From Eleusine coracana subsp. coracana (lineage: Eukaryota; Streptophyta; Magnoliopsida; Poales; Poaceae), in the NCBI GenBank assembly GCA_032690845.1, contig CM064430.1, positions 46,225,882 through 46,289,881 of the forward strand: a stretch of 64,000 nt of DNA. The letters are read 5' to 3'. The translations under genes and the position numbers were made by a program. The notes beneath the pieces were generated by a model. That model was given only the letters and a program-made list of their open reading frames with translations. It ran no database searches and was not told the origin of the DNA. Positions 45,952-57,888 of the stretch are shown here, piece after piece; position 1 is the first letter of the stretch; each line of letters opens with the position of its first letter.

Positions 45952-46639
45952 ATCTCCCCCTTTTTGGTGATTGATGACAAACCAGTTAAAACTTCACAAT
46001 AGGAATATAAATCAGTTTAGGATGCAGAAATATACTTAGAGCTCCCCCTAAATATGTGCATAGGAGTGAAATTCCAATTTTAGCTTAAAATACCAAAATC
46101 ACATATTCAATGAGAATATGGAGATGCTCCTATACCACTACATCCGTGGGGTGCAAAACAGTGTGAAGTGATATTACATGATGCATATGACAAAGAACAA
46201 AGCAAAAGTGAGAAAAGAGCAAAAATTCTAGTTCAGGGCAGCCTGACCATCCTGCACAGGCAGCCTGACCGCCTTGAACTGATTTTGCAGCAACCAACAA
46301 TACATCGTTCAACACATGTGATTCATACTAACAAAAATATCACTTAGATAAATAAGGTTCTCTAGAACACACAGTAGTCCACATGAGGAGAAACACAACT
46401 ATTACAGACCAAGGTTCTGGAAAACAATACAACCTGGTTTGACCTGGTTGCCGCCTGATCGAAAAAACTGAAAAGATACAAATTCTCGGTTTTGAGACTC
46501 CGAGAACCACAAGAACTTTTTTTTTCTACTCCTTGGACACTCTGAGATACTCTATGAGACTTTAATCCTTTTTCTTCTCCCCCTTTTGACAACAATCATC
46601 CAAAAAGAAGAAAAAGGAGTCCAAAAGAGTGGTGTGTTG

Positions 46640-48494
46640 CTGCTCTACCAAAAGTTACCACTGTCACCACTAGGAGTGTAGTCATGTGGACCCTGCCTAT
46701 GCGTAGTAGAATCATAACTAAAGAGGCTGGCATCGAATTCTTCAAGACCGCTGCGCCTAGGTGGATCCTTTGAAGGAAGAGGAAGAGGAGGAGGTCTGAA
46801 CTGCTGAGGGACAACATCAAAAGACAGTGTAGGTACATAGCTACTAGTTGGCCGATCACTAGACAAGCCCACATAACCAGCAATAAAAGGATTTGAAGAT
46901 TCCACATGTCCACCACTATTGCTAGACCCATGAATCTGAGAGTAGTAGTCTTCCTCTTGCCATATGTTGTATCTTTCCAATAGAGGTGTTGGTGGCCGTT
47001 CTTCTTGTCTAGGTGGTGAGGGAGGTTCCAAAGGAAACCAAGCTTTCTCAATTCTTCTCAATCATCTAGACAAATCTGCTCTCTCTTCTCACAAGTTTCC
47101 ACATCATGATGTGTTCTGCACATGCCAAAAACCATGTTGAAAAGCTTCTTGATCGGAGAGGTAAATTTTTCTCGACACCGAGGGGGCTGGGTTTGCCACT
47201 ATCCATCAGGGGCGGTCTGACCGCCCCATGCATCCGGTCTGACCGGGTTGAACTGATGTGGCTACTGCTACTCTAGCTGAAACTTCTCTATTGGCTATGG
47301 CTGTGGTTGGAGTGGAGGAGTAGGTACTCTCACAATGGGATGCTTGGTGGAAATAAGCTTCAAGGTTTTGTGGGGAGGAGGTTGTTCTATGGGAAAATTG
47401 TACTTTGTTATCTCCTCAATCATAAACATGAGATATGGACCAAACCCACAAGATTTCTGAGGTTCCATGGAAATTTCTTTGATTTCTTCCCAAATAAAGT
47501 CCATCACATAGAATGGTTGTCCTCCCTCCTTCATTCTTGCAAGCAAATTCTTTGTGTAGAGAGTAATGTCTGAAGGGTTTCCATCTCTAGGTGAAACGAT
47601 TTTTCTGAACATTCTGTTGAGCAACGAGTAATAAGTGTACAACCCTCTCACTAACCCCACATTGTCCCGTTCGTTAGGAGGATACATGAACCTCATTTGT
47701 TCCTTGGGCAGTGGATCTTTATCATGGATTTTGAATCTACTAATGTCATCTTGCTCAAAACAGAACATCTATGCAAGTTGAGTGTAGGAGATTGTATGGT
47801 GCACACCCTCTGTCATCCAGTGCATATTCCTTACATCTCCATCTTCCTCAAAGTATACTGTAGTAAAATTGAGCAATAATTTCATTATTCGTCATACTTG
47901 AAACTCATCAACTCCTTGATGTGTGTCGTCTCACAAGCTGCAATGACTTCATAAAAAATAGGGTTATTCTGATTTCCCATGTGAAACCTGTCAATCCATT
48001 GAGCTTTTGACACAATTGTATCCTTGATCATAAGGATGGTCTCATAATAATCTTGTTGAAAGTGATTGTGGAACCGATAGTCTGTACCATTTTTCCTTGG
48101 GCATGAGGTATGAATTTTTCTTCCTCATTTCTTCACTATCTTTGTTGACCCTTTGGGCCAATAATGCACTGGTTCATGTGTGGGAGGTCTACTGGGAGGC
48201 CTCATGAGTGGTTTTTGTGGATAGGGAACCTTCACAACATGGCTGGTAATTGATCTATCCACACCACCCTCACCTCCTTCATCTTCAGTTTCATTTTTAG
48301 CATCATCTTCCTCACTCTCATGTTCACTTTCCTCACTCTTCTCTGCTGCAACCATTTATTATTATTCTTCATCACCACTAAACTCCTCACTAGTATCCTC
48401 ATGCATCTCATCATCCTGAGCTACAACCTTTCCCTTAGCAACACTTGAGCTGCCACTTGCCTTATTCAAATCTTCCTTTTTTCCTCCTTTCATG
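46640..48494 (-). pseudogene. Second ORF of the non-autonomous LTR element, broken
   Basis: Minus-strand pieces: a lysine/acidic N-terminal part from about 48494 (MKGGKKEDLNKASGSSSVAK), three consecutive stops near 48360, an acidic stretch at 48355-48125, then 47768-47295 (PPNERDNVGLVRGLYTYYSL, MFRKIVSPRDGNPSDI, GFGPYLMFMIEEITK), and a proline-rich end at 47061-46645. The middle piece resembles the 'putative plant transposon protein' domain common in grass elements without pol. Function unknown; it is not Gag, RT or integrase. Confidence 0.6.
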
Positions 48495-50222
48495 ACTTGA
48501 CCTTTTCATCCCTTCTTTCCTTGAGAGAAGAGAGAACTTGAACTTAGAAGTAATGCTGACCTTCAATCCGGCCTAACTGGGGTGGAAGCCAAGATCCACG
48601 AAGGAACCCAAGATATTTCTCGGAGGAGTCACCAAATCGCCATGGGAGAAGCTTCCACGAGCAAGGAGAGGGATGAGTGAGAGAAAACAGAGGCAATGAC
48701 ACTGTTCTAGAAGAAGGGGGTCTTGGGTTGGGTTAAGACCACGATACACCCGGTCTGACTGCCTCGTCCATTAGGTCAGGCTGGGTTATATTGGATCTTC
48801 ACGGGCTTGACCGGTCTAACCGCCCTCTGAGGGCGGTCTGACTGGGTTGAACTGCAAAATATCATTTAACTCCAGACCCTTGGCTGTCCATGAAGAAAAA
48901 GATTTGAGCATTATTATACCCTTCCATTTCGAACATCTTTGGATATAATTTTGGGAGTAACTAAGTTCCACCTATTCAACCTTCTTTGAACTTAATAATG
49001 AGACACTTGAGTCCTTCCCATTCAGCCATCTTTGTACAAACTTTGAAATGAACCTTGGAGATTGAATTTACAAGGATATGAATTTGTGAACTTGAGAGCA
49101 TCTTTTCATCCATGGCCAGCCATCAAGCAGACAATATGAACAATGGCCATGATTGAATTGATATGATCACAAAGACCAAAACTCCAAATTTTTTGAAAAA
49201 CACACAACCTAGCAGTTCTAGATAGATTTTCAAAACACTTATACTAGAGCAATCAGAATCAAACAACATCCAAGGAGTCCTTTTAGCATATTTAGCGTAT
49301 ACCTTTCATTTGAGATAATTCTTGACCTAACATATGTCAAGGTTCCATGGATAAGGTATAAGCCAAATATCTAAGATACTTGAACTCATCAAGTGACACA
49401 CACTCAACAAGACTTGAATTGATTGTATGCTCAAAACACTCTAAACATGCAAAGGCCTAGACACAGAAGATATTAAAAAGCAACTGAACTATAAAAACAT
49501 ACCTCTGACACAAATAACAAATTTATCCATTCCGATGAAGGATAACTAATAATTTGTGCCATTCATCAGTGATACACTTGCCATCTCATCCAACTGAATT
49601 TCATCCTCTAAAATGAATGATGAGAGGCCCAAGTGGCACAAATCCCATAGAGACTAATTCTTTTCTTTTGCACGGCGGAAGAGACACACTCTTCCTTGTG
49701 AGACTGCACAATTTCTTAGATAGAGATATTAGTCCCACAAAGCAAAGTTATGACCTAGACTCCCCCTTGATACATGCCAAGCTTTTAAATTGCTATCATT
49801 TGCATGTATATTCAATAAAGAATAATATAGAGTCCATTTCATAACTTGGTGACAAATAAATGATTTTCTGTAAAAAGAGAAAACACCGAGAATACTTATA
49901 GACATATAGTTATCTGTGATATGTAAGGTATAAGAATCACTAGGATCTTCAGTATGATGGATGTACCTGATTTCTACTGTCTCCAGGCGGTTTGACCTCC
50001 CAGTCATGGTAGCCTGACCGGGTTGGAGTGCAGGTTGCACAATTATTGATTCTTGTCCCCTTCTTTCTTCTCACAACATCCATTGGAACTTAGTGCATCA
50101 GTCTTCGGATGTCATTGGGTGAATTATTGAACAACTACTCATTGAGCTTGACAACTAGAATTTTAATTCACTTTGTTTGAGTGTCAGGCCTCCAATGCAT
50201 CTCATTATCCTTGAAAGCCAGA

Positions 50223-51632
50223 TCAAGTGTTCTTTGGTACCCAAGACTTGTTGGGTCCTCCAATGTCAGTCAACAAGGATTTAGGCACCCAAATGGCTGT
50301 AGTGCTAACATGTGATGAACTAATCACCTTTCTAGCACTAAAGTCCATTTTTGCCTTGCCATTGGTAGTTAAAACAATATTGAAAGAGTTTGGCTCAGAT
50401 GTGTTACCATTTGGAGAATCTTTACTAAGATGTCCCTTGAGCCGGCATGTGTAGCACACTCTCTTCTTGATCTTAGAGTCAACCATTTGATCTTGCTTGA
50501 GTTGTTTCTTATGAAGTCCTTGCCTTGTCCTAGATGCAATAGATCCCTTGGCTTTCATGTCCAAATTCCCTTTTTGGCTAGAAGCTGTACTAAGGCGGTC
50601 TGACCTCCTTCCAAAGGGCCTGACCTCCTTGTACAACAAATTTCTGACCAGCAGAGGTATTTAGGCATGATATGATTACATGACCCTTATTTTTGCATCC
50701 AAAGCATATGATTGATTTCATAGACCTTCTTTGTCTCCTTGATAGCTTTGTCTTGCTTTGAATCTTCTTAGAGCACATGAATGCATAATGATCCATATTG
50801 GTGCACTTGAAGCATTGCATATGGTCAAGATTCTTCTTTTCTTGTTTGTTGTGTCGAGGAGACTTCTCATTTGGTTGAGGTTCAGGTATGGTGTTGGTTG
50901 TATCCATCTCAAGCTTCTTCACCATGTTGTCATGGTTACCTTGAGATGGTTGCACTTCCTTCACTAGCTTCTCATATTTACCAATCAAGGAAGCATGTGA
51001 GTTGTTGAGTTTCTCATGTTCTACATTTAGAGCTTTAAGCTCTTCCATATTGTCAATGAGAAAATCTTCTTGCTTCTCTAGTTGCATGTCTTGCTCTTGA
51101 ATCCTTCCTACGACCTTCATTACTTTGAATAAGTCTTTCTTGCTCATTTTGTCAAACTCAAAGTCATCATCTTCACTTTCACTTTCAACTTTCTTGGTTT
51201 GCTTCTTTTTCTTCTTGGCCATAAGACAAGAATTCTGACTTTGAGAGGTAGACACTTCACTTGGTAGGTGGCACTCATTTTTTTTAGCTAGGCCGCTGAT
51301 TTTCTAGCCAACTCGGTCTGACCGCCCTTCACAGGCGGTCTGACCGCCTTGACTAGGTTTTTAGTGGCAGCTAATTCTTGGCTTGCTGTAGACCTTGAAT
51401 ACTTCTCTCTAAAAAATTTCCATAGCACATGAGCATCTTTTAGGAAACCATGATCCTTATAGATCTTCATCTCAAGATTTGCACTTAAAGCACTCAACAA
51501 GATATTAGTAGCTTGAGCATTTTGTTGCAAGCATTTTACGTCCTCATCAGAGCAATTATCCCAATTAAAATTTGCGGGACAAATGCTTACATCCACAATG
51601 CTCAATAAAACAGGATCAATAGCCTTAAGCAC
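50223..51632 (-). pseudogene. gag of the non-autonomous LTR element, N-terminus missing
   Basis: 51632-51288 carries the UBN2/Gag signature (AIDPVLLSIVDVSICPANFN, DAHVLWKFFREKYS) but starts mid-domain. 51255-50590 has a lysine-rich and coiled-coil-like part with two CCHC knuckles (CFKCTNMDHYAFMC and CFGCKNKGHVIISC), and 50639-50223 has a third (CYTCRLKGHLSKDS, last Cys lost) and a TAIWVPKSLLTDIGGP tail. Frames are discontinuous between pieces. This is nucleocapsid-type protein for packaging element RNA, here a relic. Confidence 0.8.
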
Positions 51633-51639
51633 TCAACAA

Positions 51640-52996
51640 TGCTCCACACACTCAAATCTCTCAACCTAACTCAAGGATTTTGCACAAAGCACTTAGATCT
51701 CATAAAGAGAGGTTGGGGAGAGCTAAAATGGCCATTGGAATGGTATAGAGTCGGACAGGAACCAGCAACAACTGAAGGGTGAGGTGGAGGGGTATTTAAA
51801 CTGGTTTCAAAAAACTAGGCGTTGGAGTTGTCAGGCCCAACCTGGTCTGACCTGGTTGCAAACCCGGTCTGACCTGGTTGCACAGAAAAACTCCCAACAG
51901 ACACAAGCACAAGAACCCCACACACAAAACACTTGGCTGCTAAAAACAATCAAACTAAAAACCTTTTCACTCCCAAGGCCCAAAAGCTCACTGACCCAGA
52001 AACTTGACTCCAGAAAAATAGTTCAAGGTTGTCTGACATCCTTGTCAAGGCGGTCTGGCCTCCTTGACCTAACAAAACTCGAGGCTGGGATTTAAATTCA
52101 CTCAGAAAGGTTTCTCACTAGATTTTTGAGATCTTTGACTTTGTAAATCAACAAATGTTGCATCCCTCTTGATAGTACGACAAACCTATACTCAAGAAAT
52201 AGATAAAAACAAATTATTCTTCCACTTGAGCTTGATATAAATCCATATGCCGAAATGCTTTACATTTTGCTTCTTGAGGGCATGCAACATTTTCTTCATA
52301 TGAGCATATCCACCTTGAGCTGATCACCATGGATATTTATTCCATACATGCAAAACTCCAATTTGTACCCAAGTCACCTTTTCTTCTTTGATTCATACAT
52401 AGTTGACACTTAGAGACATGTCATTCTCCATGGCTTCTTTGATACATCGGATTCTAGCATCCACTTGCTCTTCTCCGTCACAAAGGTCCTTCGGCGTCAA
52501 GCCCTCATGCTTGCCCTTCTCCAATGTATGTTTCGTCGTAGCCAAGTCCTTGCCAACCCTTCATCAAATTACCATCATGATTCACTTCTCTCTTTGTATC
52601 ATCCGTTAGCATACACTTTGTCATTTTTCTTCATGTTGTATTGATATTAATTGCTTTGATATGTCCATGAGTGTTAGATCACCATTATTGCATATAGTGA
52701 TAATTTCAATAAACGACATGTGGCATATCATCCAAGCTTCTTTTTCTTCATGCAATATATGGCATAGAATTTCATTAGTGATCATCCATGTAGCTTCACC
52801 ATTATCACATCCTTAGTCATATGGCATACAAAATATACATGTAGAGTATCCATATATATCCATCTCTTGATATATCAATGTTCATAATAAATTTACAAGT
52901 CAATTTCCTATTACAACTCAACAAATTACATTAGCACTTTAATCGTATTGTCATCAAAAACACCAAAACCCACCAGGGGGCCTAGATGCACTTTCA
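51640..52996 (-). repeat. Right (5') LTR region of the non-autonomous element, 3' end lost
   Basis: Begins at 52996 with the shared 362-bp block (52996-52635), then runs through sequence absent from the left LTR, including a TATA-like TTTAAATACC near 51793. It joins directly to the middle of gag near 51632. The LTR end, primer-binding site and gag N-terminus are therefore missing, most simply by a deletion. Confidence 0.6.
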
Positions 52997-54430
52997 CTCC
53001 TCATGGCCGCAACAGCTTGCAGGATGCTATAAGGATGAAAGCTCTAGGGGGGTCGTGGTGGGGTGTGCCTATTTCCCCTCCTGGGATCCCATGCTTCTGG
53101 TGTGGTCCTCCTTTGCTTTCCACTCCAGCTGTGGCAGGGAGGTGATCCCGGCTTATCCTCCAATCTACGGTCCCCTGGACCTTGGAAAATGCGATCGGTG
53201 GCGCTCCTACTCGGTGTCTTCTCGGCAGGCTGGGTCACGCTCTCGGACTCGGCGGGCACCCAGCTTTGGGGAGCGGGTGCGAGTGCGAGAGCGGCCCCTG
53301 ACCCCGACATCTTTGTCTTCAACGAGGCCGTCATAGCGGCGGTTAGGGTCATAGCGGTCAGAAGTCTGGGCACCCAAGCACCTCTCCCATGCAGGCGGAA
53401 GTTCATAGGCAGGTCGTCGGTGGGGTGCCCCCACGCCATTATGTGGTCGTGCCATGGGCGACGGGGGCCACGGTTGTCATCGTCATGGTCGTCGTGTCGA
53501 CTATTGGAGCCAAAAGGGCCCCTGCAAGAGCCCAAGCCATGGCCTCATGGGGTAGGGCGCCCATCAACCACCCCATGATACCAGGTGAATGGCACACGAC
53601 ATGAGAGCCCCTCGTCTGAGTTCGAAGAGATTGAAGATGGGCGGCCGCTTACCCCGGAGCTCGGCGTGGGGCTTGGCAGTAGAGCCCAGGCCTCATAGTG
53701 GTTTAGGTGGATGATGATCTCCTAGGTGAGGCACTCTAGTTGTGGAGGCATCTGCCGGTGGGGGGATGGAAGGTTGTTGATTTCCAGCACTCTGCCTATG
53801 CCCTCATGAAGAAAATCACATAGCTTGGTTAGCGGCAGGTCATCAGGGTTCCATATCCAAACCTAGCAGTAGGAGAGATTCGTCTCCTCCTAAGTGAAGG
53901 AGACTATGGCCAGGCGATCAAACACACAAGTGTCGCCCAGGACCTTCTCAATGCCCTCCTTGCTCCACACGTGCATGGGGAGGTACTCCAACGCAAGGAG
54001 CGCATGGTACCATCTGGTACTGTGGTGCCCCCGAACGTTCTCATGCCAGGGAGCGATGTCGAGGACGGTGCCCCCAATGTCGATGTAGCCAAGCTGGCGT
54101 GCTGCCTATTGTTGCACATCATAGTCGAAGTTGATCAAGAAGTCCTCTGGTCGGTGGTGAGAGGCCCTGATGTTGTGGCGCGGGATGCAAAGCTGGTGGG
54201 TGAACGCATGGGCCACCTCCAATGGGCTAGGCTTGTAGATGCCATCTCTAGCCATGAGGACGACAGCGCACTGCCGGGGACACTACTGCTCATGCGCCAT
54301 GGTTGGCGTGCAGACGATCGTGGCCGTTCCCGTTGCTGGCCACTAGGAGGCGCGGCCCACCACGTACTGATTCATGCCTGGCTGTGGATGGTTGTTTGTG
54401 TGTGTGTGTGGGGGGGGGGGGTTCAAGGAG
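52997..54430 (-). mobile_element. LINE 5' part (ORF1), decayed
   Basis: Minus-strand frames around 54100-53700 read pieces like VWSKEGIEKVLGDTCVFDRL followed by a WVWIWNPDDLP stretch, the pattern of plant L1 ORF1 (DUF4283/RNA-binding region). 53535-53044 is an Arg/Ser/Pro-rich linker. The reading reaches the CTCCT duplication and resumes at 44929. The 5' boundary is uncertain; it is placed near a (GT)n-G(n) tract at 54397-54421, with no TSD identified. Confidence 0.7.
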
Positions 54431-57127
54431 GACAGAAATAAACAGATAAGAAAACAAATAGAGTGGTGGGGTAGGCTCCGCAAACCCTAACACATGTGCC
54501 CACCGCCCTCCTGAAATCCTAGCAAGCTGTATTGCCACGTTGTCATTTCCTACGAGGCTACAACCGGATCCATGCACAGACGACACCTCTCACAACCCGA
54601 CACAAATTTAGTTAATCACGTCGAGTTGGACCGTTAGGCAGCCCAATAGTACATGTTCAGTATGTTAGTGCATAAGTGATGAACAAAAAAAAACTAGACA
54701 AGATTTAAACTTAGAACCTATTGGTTGAGAGAGATATGCCTTACCACTACACCAGTCTAGTCTTTTTGTATGTATGTAAAACATATTTCTTTGTAGTGTC
54801 ATATTTTTAGACCGTTCCTAACTAGATCTATAGCTTGCTTCGTGGGCTATGGCTAAAGGACCATTCCCGTGCCTTCCACCATGTTGCGCCCTCGATCCAA
54901 GCAGCCGTGCTTGATCCGGACAAAAAAAATTCATGCTTCAAACAGGCCTATTTGACCCGACCCATTTGGATAACACTAGTTAGAGATGCTCCTACGCCAG
55001 TTATCAACTAGTAAGTTAATACTAAGCAAGAAGTGTTGATGGGGATAGATCGCTAGGAGTGTGACAATCTTCTCTATTTTGTGAGTTGTGGAGTGTGACT
55101 AGCTAAGATGACGCGCTCCGCTTTGCCCACTAATTTTGTCAAAAGGTGAGAGCTCTAGATAAAATTTGCATTGAGCTCAAAATGTATATTTAGTTTTAAA
55201 AAAAATATCAAATATCATGAGTTTTTTTTCTATAAAACTTCACATTTATATGTGATAAACTGAAGTGAACATATTGGGCGCATCTAGAAAAATCTTATTT
55301 TTAGTGGTGTTGAATTTCGATGGTGGCCATCTCAAAAAGGAAAAAAAAAATCGACAGTGGCAGATGAGTCCATGTAAAGAAGAGTCTGACTCACATTTGC
55401 AAAGATTCTTTGTCCTCTGCTTATATATCTTGTGCGGCATGTTGCCCACACTACTTATGTGTCCTCTCTCTATCTCAGTTACATCTTATCACAAAATATA
55501 CTTTTTTACAAACAATCTTAAATTGTCCATAAGAACTAAGTTTTTGCTTGGTACCTAACAAAGTGTATTGTCCTAACCAAAGATAATTTAGCAAGGCGAC
55601 AATGAAAAGAAAGTGTAAAATATTATTTTTTGTAATTTATATGAGAACATACAACATCTTTTTTTTTGTCATCTGACTAGATTTATTTGGAGGATTGTTC
55701 AAATTTCCTTCAATATCTCTCCACCTAACAATGTTGATCACCTTTTTGATCATTGGTTAAATGGGTTAGGATACGAAACTTAAGAACAAGATTTTCTTTT
55801 TTCTTGTTTTTGAGGGGGGGGGGGGGGTTGGGGGGGGGCAACTATCTTGTGATCAAATTGATTATGTAGAAATGATTTGATTTTTAATAATGTATAAGTT
55901 CTTTCTTTCATACAGGTAATCTTCAGAGGAACATATTAAATTTTGTTCTTGGACATTGTTGTAAAAGAAAGAAGACAAACGAAATGGGAGTGTCGTGTGA
56001 TTGAGACAATGGTCGCCGATCATATTTGCTAGATATAGATGATTTTTTAATAATAAACTATTTGCTTCGAATAATGAAGATATCTTGATGGTTGTTTGAT
56101 TGGTTTTGCTTGGTACGTCTAATATAATTATAATAACGAACAGCTGCATGTATTTATTAATGCAGTGGATAAATACTAATATATATTTTTGTTTCTGAAA
56201 AGAAAAAAGAGGTTTCACACTAATTTTTTTGTTGAACACTATCACCATAACAGGAGCTGTTACTGTTATAGTTATAGCCCAACAAAGACACAACAGAGAG
56301 AAGGGCGAGTCCATCGTATGTCTAATTATAAGTGTCTAACCAGTATGTACTTTTAAAATATGGGACTTGTTAATTTTCAGCTGACTGAAAGTTTGAAGTA
56401 ATTTTTAGTTACTTCTTTAAGTCATTAGATCTAGATCTAGTGATTTATAATTATTATACAAATAATCCTAAAAAAAATCAAAATTTAAAGAAACAAATCT
56501 TTAAAGATAGGAAACATGTTAAAATATTGTGGGTTGAGAAAATCTTTCCCGCATGTACCTTCAAAGTGTCTTCATCACAAAATGTCTGTGGGCGGTGGCG
56601 GTGGGCCTGCGAGTTCGTACGGGCGCAGGCCATGTCCGTCTTCCAGGCTTCCAGCGCTAGTCGGCCGCTCGGAGCTCGGGACCGCGTCGGCGGCGTATGT
56701 GAGCGACACTGCCGGCAGCGAGCAACCGGATCTCGTGCCCGCGCAGGCGCAGCCGCCCTTGTGCTTCTCCATTGTCTCGGCACCGTCGAGTTGTGTGCGT
56801 TAGCATTGACGGTTTCTGCGCTACTACGAGTAAGTCGTTCCTCCATGGATGGTTGGCCGGTCGCCGCATGGCACTGCCGCTGCGTGCTGTTAATCTCGTG
56901 CATTATAAGTCGCGTAGCATGCACTTAGTTATGTGCACGGCACTTCCTGCTGTCCTGGTTGCAACTAGTGGCTTCTGCGTGCAAGCGGATGAATACACAC
57001 GTTCTTCGGATCCTGTCCACTAAGTGTTTGTGTTATGTCCCACCTGACCCGACAAACTTGTAGTCTCTCGGTTACAAAGCGAGCTGCTGATAAAGAGGAA
57101 CATTCATCTCAACTCTGCCAATACCTA
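54431..57127. other. Gene-poor AT-rich region
   Basis: No gene supported. Contains a G-rich tract at 55814-55840 and a GC-rich patch at 56580-56900 with chance ORFs. 56925-57112 is the second copy of the block described at 32825-33025. Confidence 0.45.
54694..54760 (-). mobile_element. Possible tRNA-like SINE head fragment
   Basis: On the minus strand GACTGGTGTAGTGGTAAGGC resembles an A box (TGGTGTAGTGG), and 20-25 nt on GGTTCTAAGTTTAAATC resembles a worn B box. The segment is bracketed by CTAGAC/GTCTAG. No body, tail or TSD was found. Confidence 0.35.
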
Positions 57128-57346
57128 TGTCCTCTGGATTTAAATTGTTGACGCTGTTGACATTTCTAGTCATCATCTTATTTAAAATACTGTAAAATTA
57201 TTAGATATTTTTTATGATTTTTTATCACTAAAGAAAGTTAAACCTATCTTATAATTTTATATTTTTGAGCTAATATTTTGAATAAGACGAATGATCAAAC
57301 ATAGCTAAAAAAATTAACGATGTCCATAATTTAAATCCGGAGGGAG
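57128..57346. mobile_element. Stowaway-like MITE, copy 1
   Basis: 219 bp flanked by TA (57126-57127, 57347-57348). Left end TGTCCTCTGGATTTAAATTG, right end (reverse complement) CTCCCTCCGGATTTAAATTA. Same family as the element at 57646. It interrupts the duplicated block that is also present near 32825/38381. Confidence 0.82.
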
Positions 57347-57348
57347 TA

Positions 57349-57645
57349 ATAGACACCAATTCTCTATATGCCTTCGACACTTTATGTCTGTAGAACATGA
57401 ACAACATCATGCAGCACAATAGTGTCTTCTCCAGAAAATGCAACAGAGGAATAACTTTTGTGTCGGATCTGCAATTTCTAGTATAACCATACTCAATTCT
57501 TTTAAAGATTATCATCGAGGATAACTAGCGATAGAAATTTCGACATTTTATAATGTCAGATTGGTACCATTCTGCCTGATTCCCGGAAATTCCAGTCATT
57601 GTTGGTTGTTTAGTATTAAATCACTGTCTTCCTTTCGTGAAAGTA
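57349..57645. other. Spacer between two MITEs
   Basis: 57370-57497 is the third occurrence of the module seen near 38400 and 39705 (AACATCATGCA, TTCTCCAGAAAATGCAAC, TATAACCAT). No gene. Confidence 0.4.
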
Positions 57646-57886
57646 CTCCCTCCGGATTTAAATTGTTGACACAGTTGACTTTTTTAGTCATGTTTGACCA
57701 TTTGTCTTATTTAAAAAAATTGAAAATTTATCAAATATGTTGTTAGTTATTACAATTTGTTTCATCATTAAAAAAGTTTTAACCTAACTTATATTTTTTT
57801 ATATTTGAATAAATATTTTAAATAAGGCAAATGATCAAATATAGCTAAAAAAGTCAATGGCGTCAATAATTAAAATCCGGAGGAAG
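57646..57886. mobile_element. Stowaway-like MITE, copy 2
   Basis: 241 bp, TA duplication at 57644-57645 and 57887-57888. Ends CTCCCTCCGGATTTAAATTG and (reverse complement) CTTCCTCCGGATTTTAATTA. Interior similar to copy 1 (AAATGATCAAATATAGCTAAAA near the right end of both). Confidence 0.88.
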
Positions 57887-57888
57887 TA

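Larger units (their letters stand above)
44935..52996 (-). mobile_element. Large non-autonomous LTR retrotransposon inserted in the LINE
   Basis: 8,062 bp with a perfect 5-bp TSD CTCCT (44930-44934 and 52997-53001). On the minus strand the element starts TGAAAGTGCATCTAGGCCCC and ends GGTGACATCAAGGTCCTTTCA-like, TG...CA. A polypurine tract (AAAAAGGGGGAGAT) precedes the left (3') LTR at 45951. The interior codes for Gag with zinc knuckles and a second, unrelated ORF, but no protease, integrase or reverse transcriptase was recognised. It therefore depends on another element's enzymes. Confidence 0.88.

Noticed and set aside
56440..56928. 162-aa ORF as a gene
   Set aside because: Start region is AT-rich and the rest GC-rich with open frames on both strands; no recognised domain.
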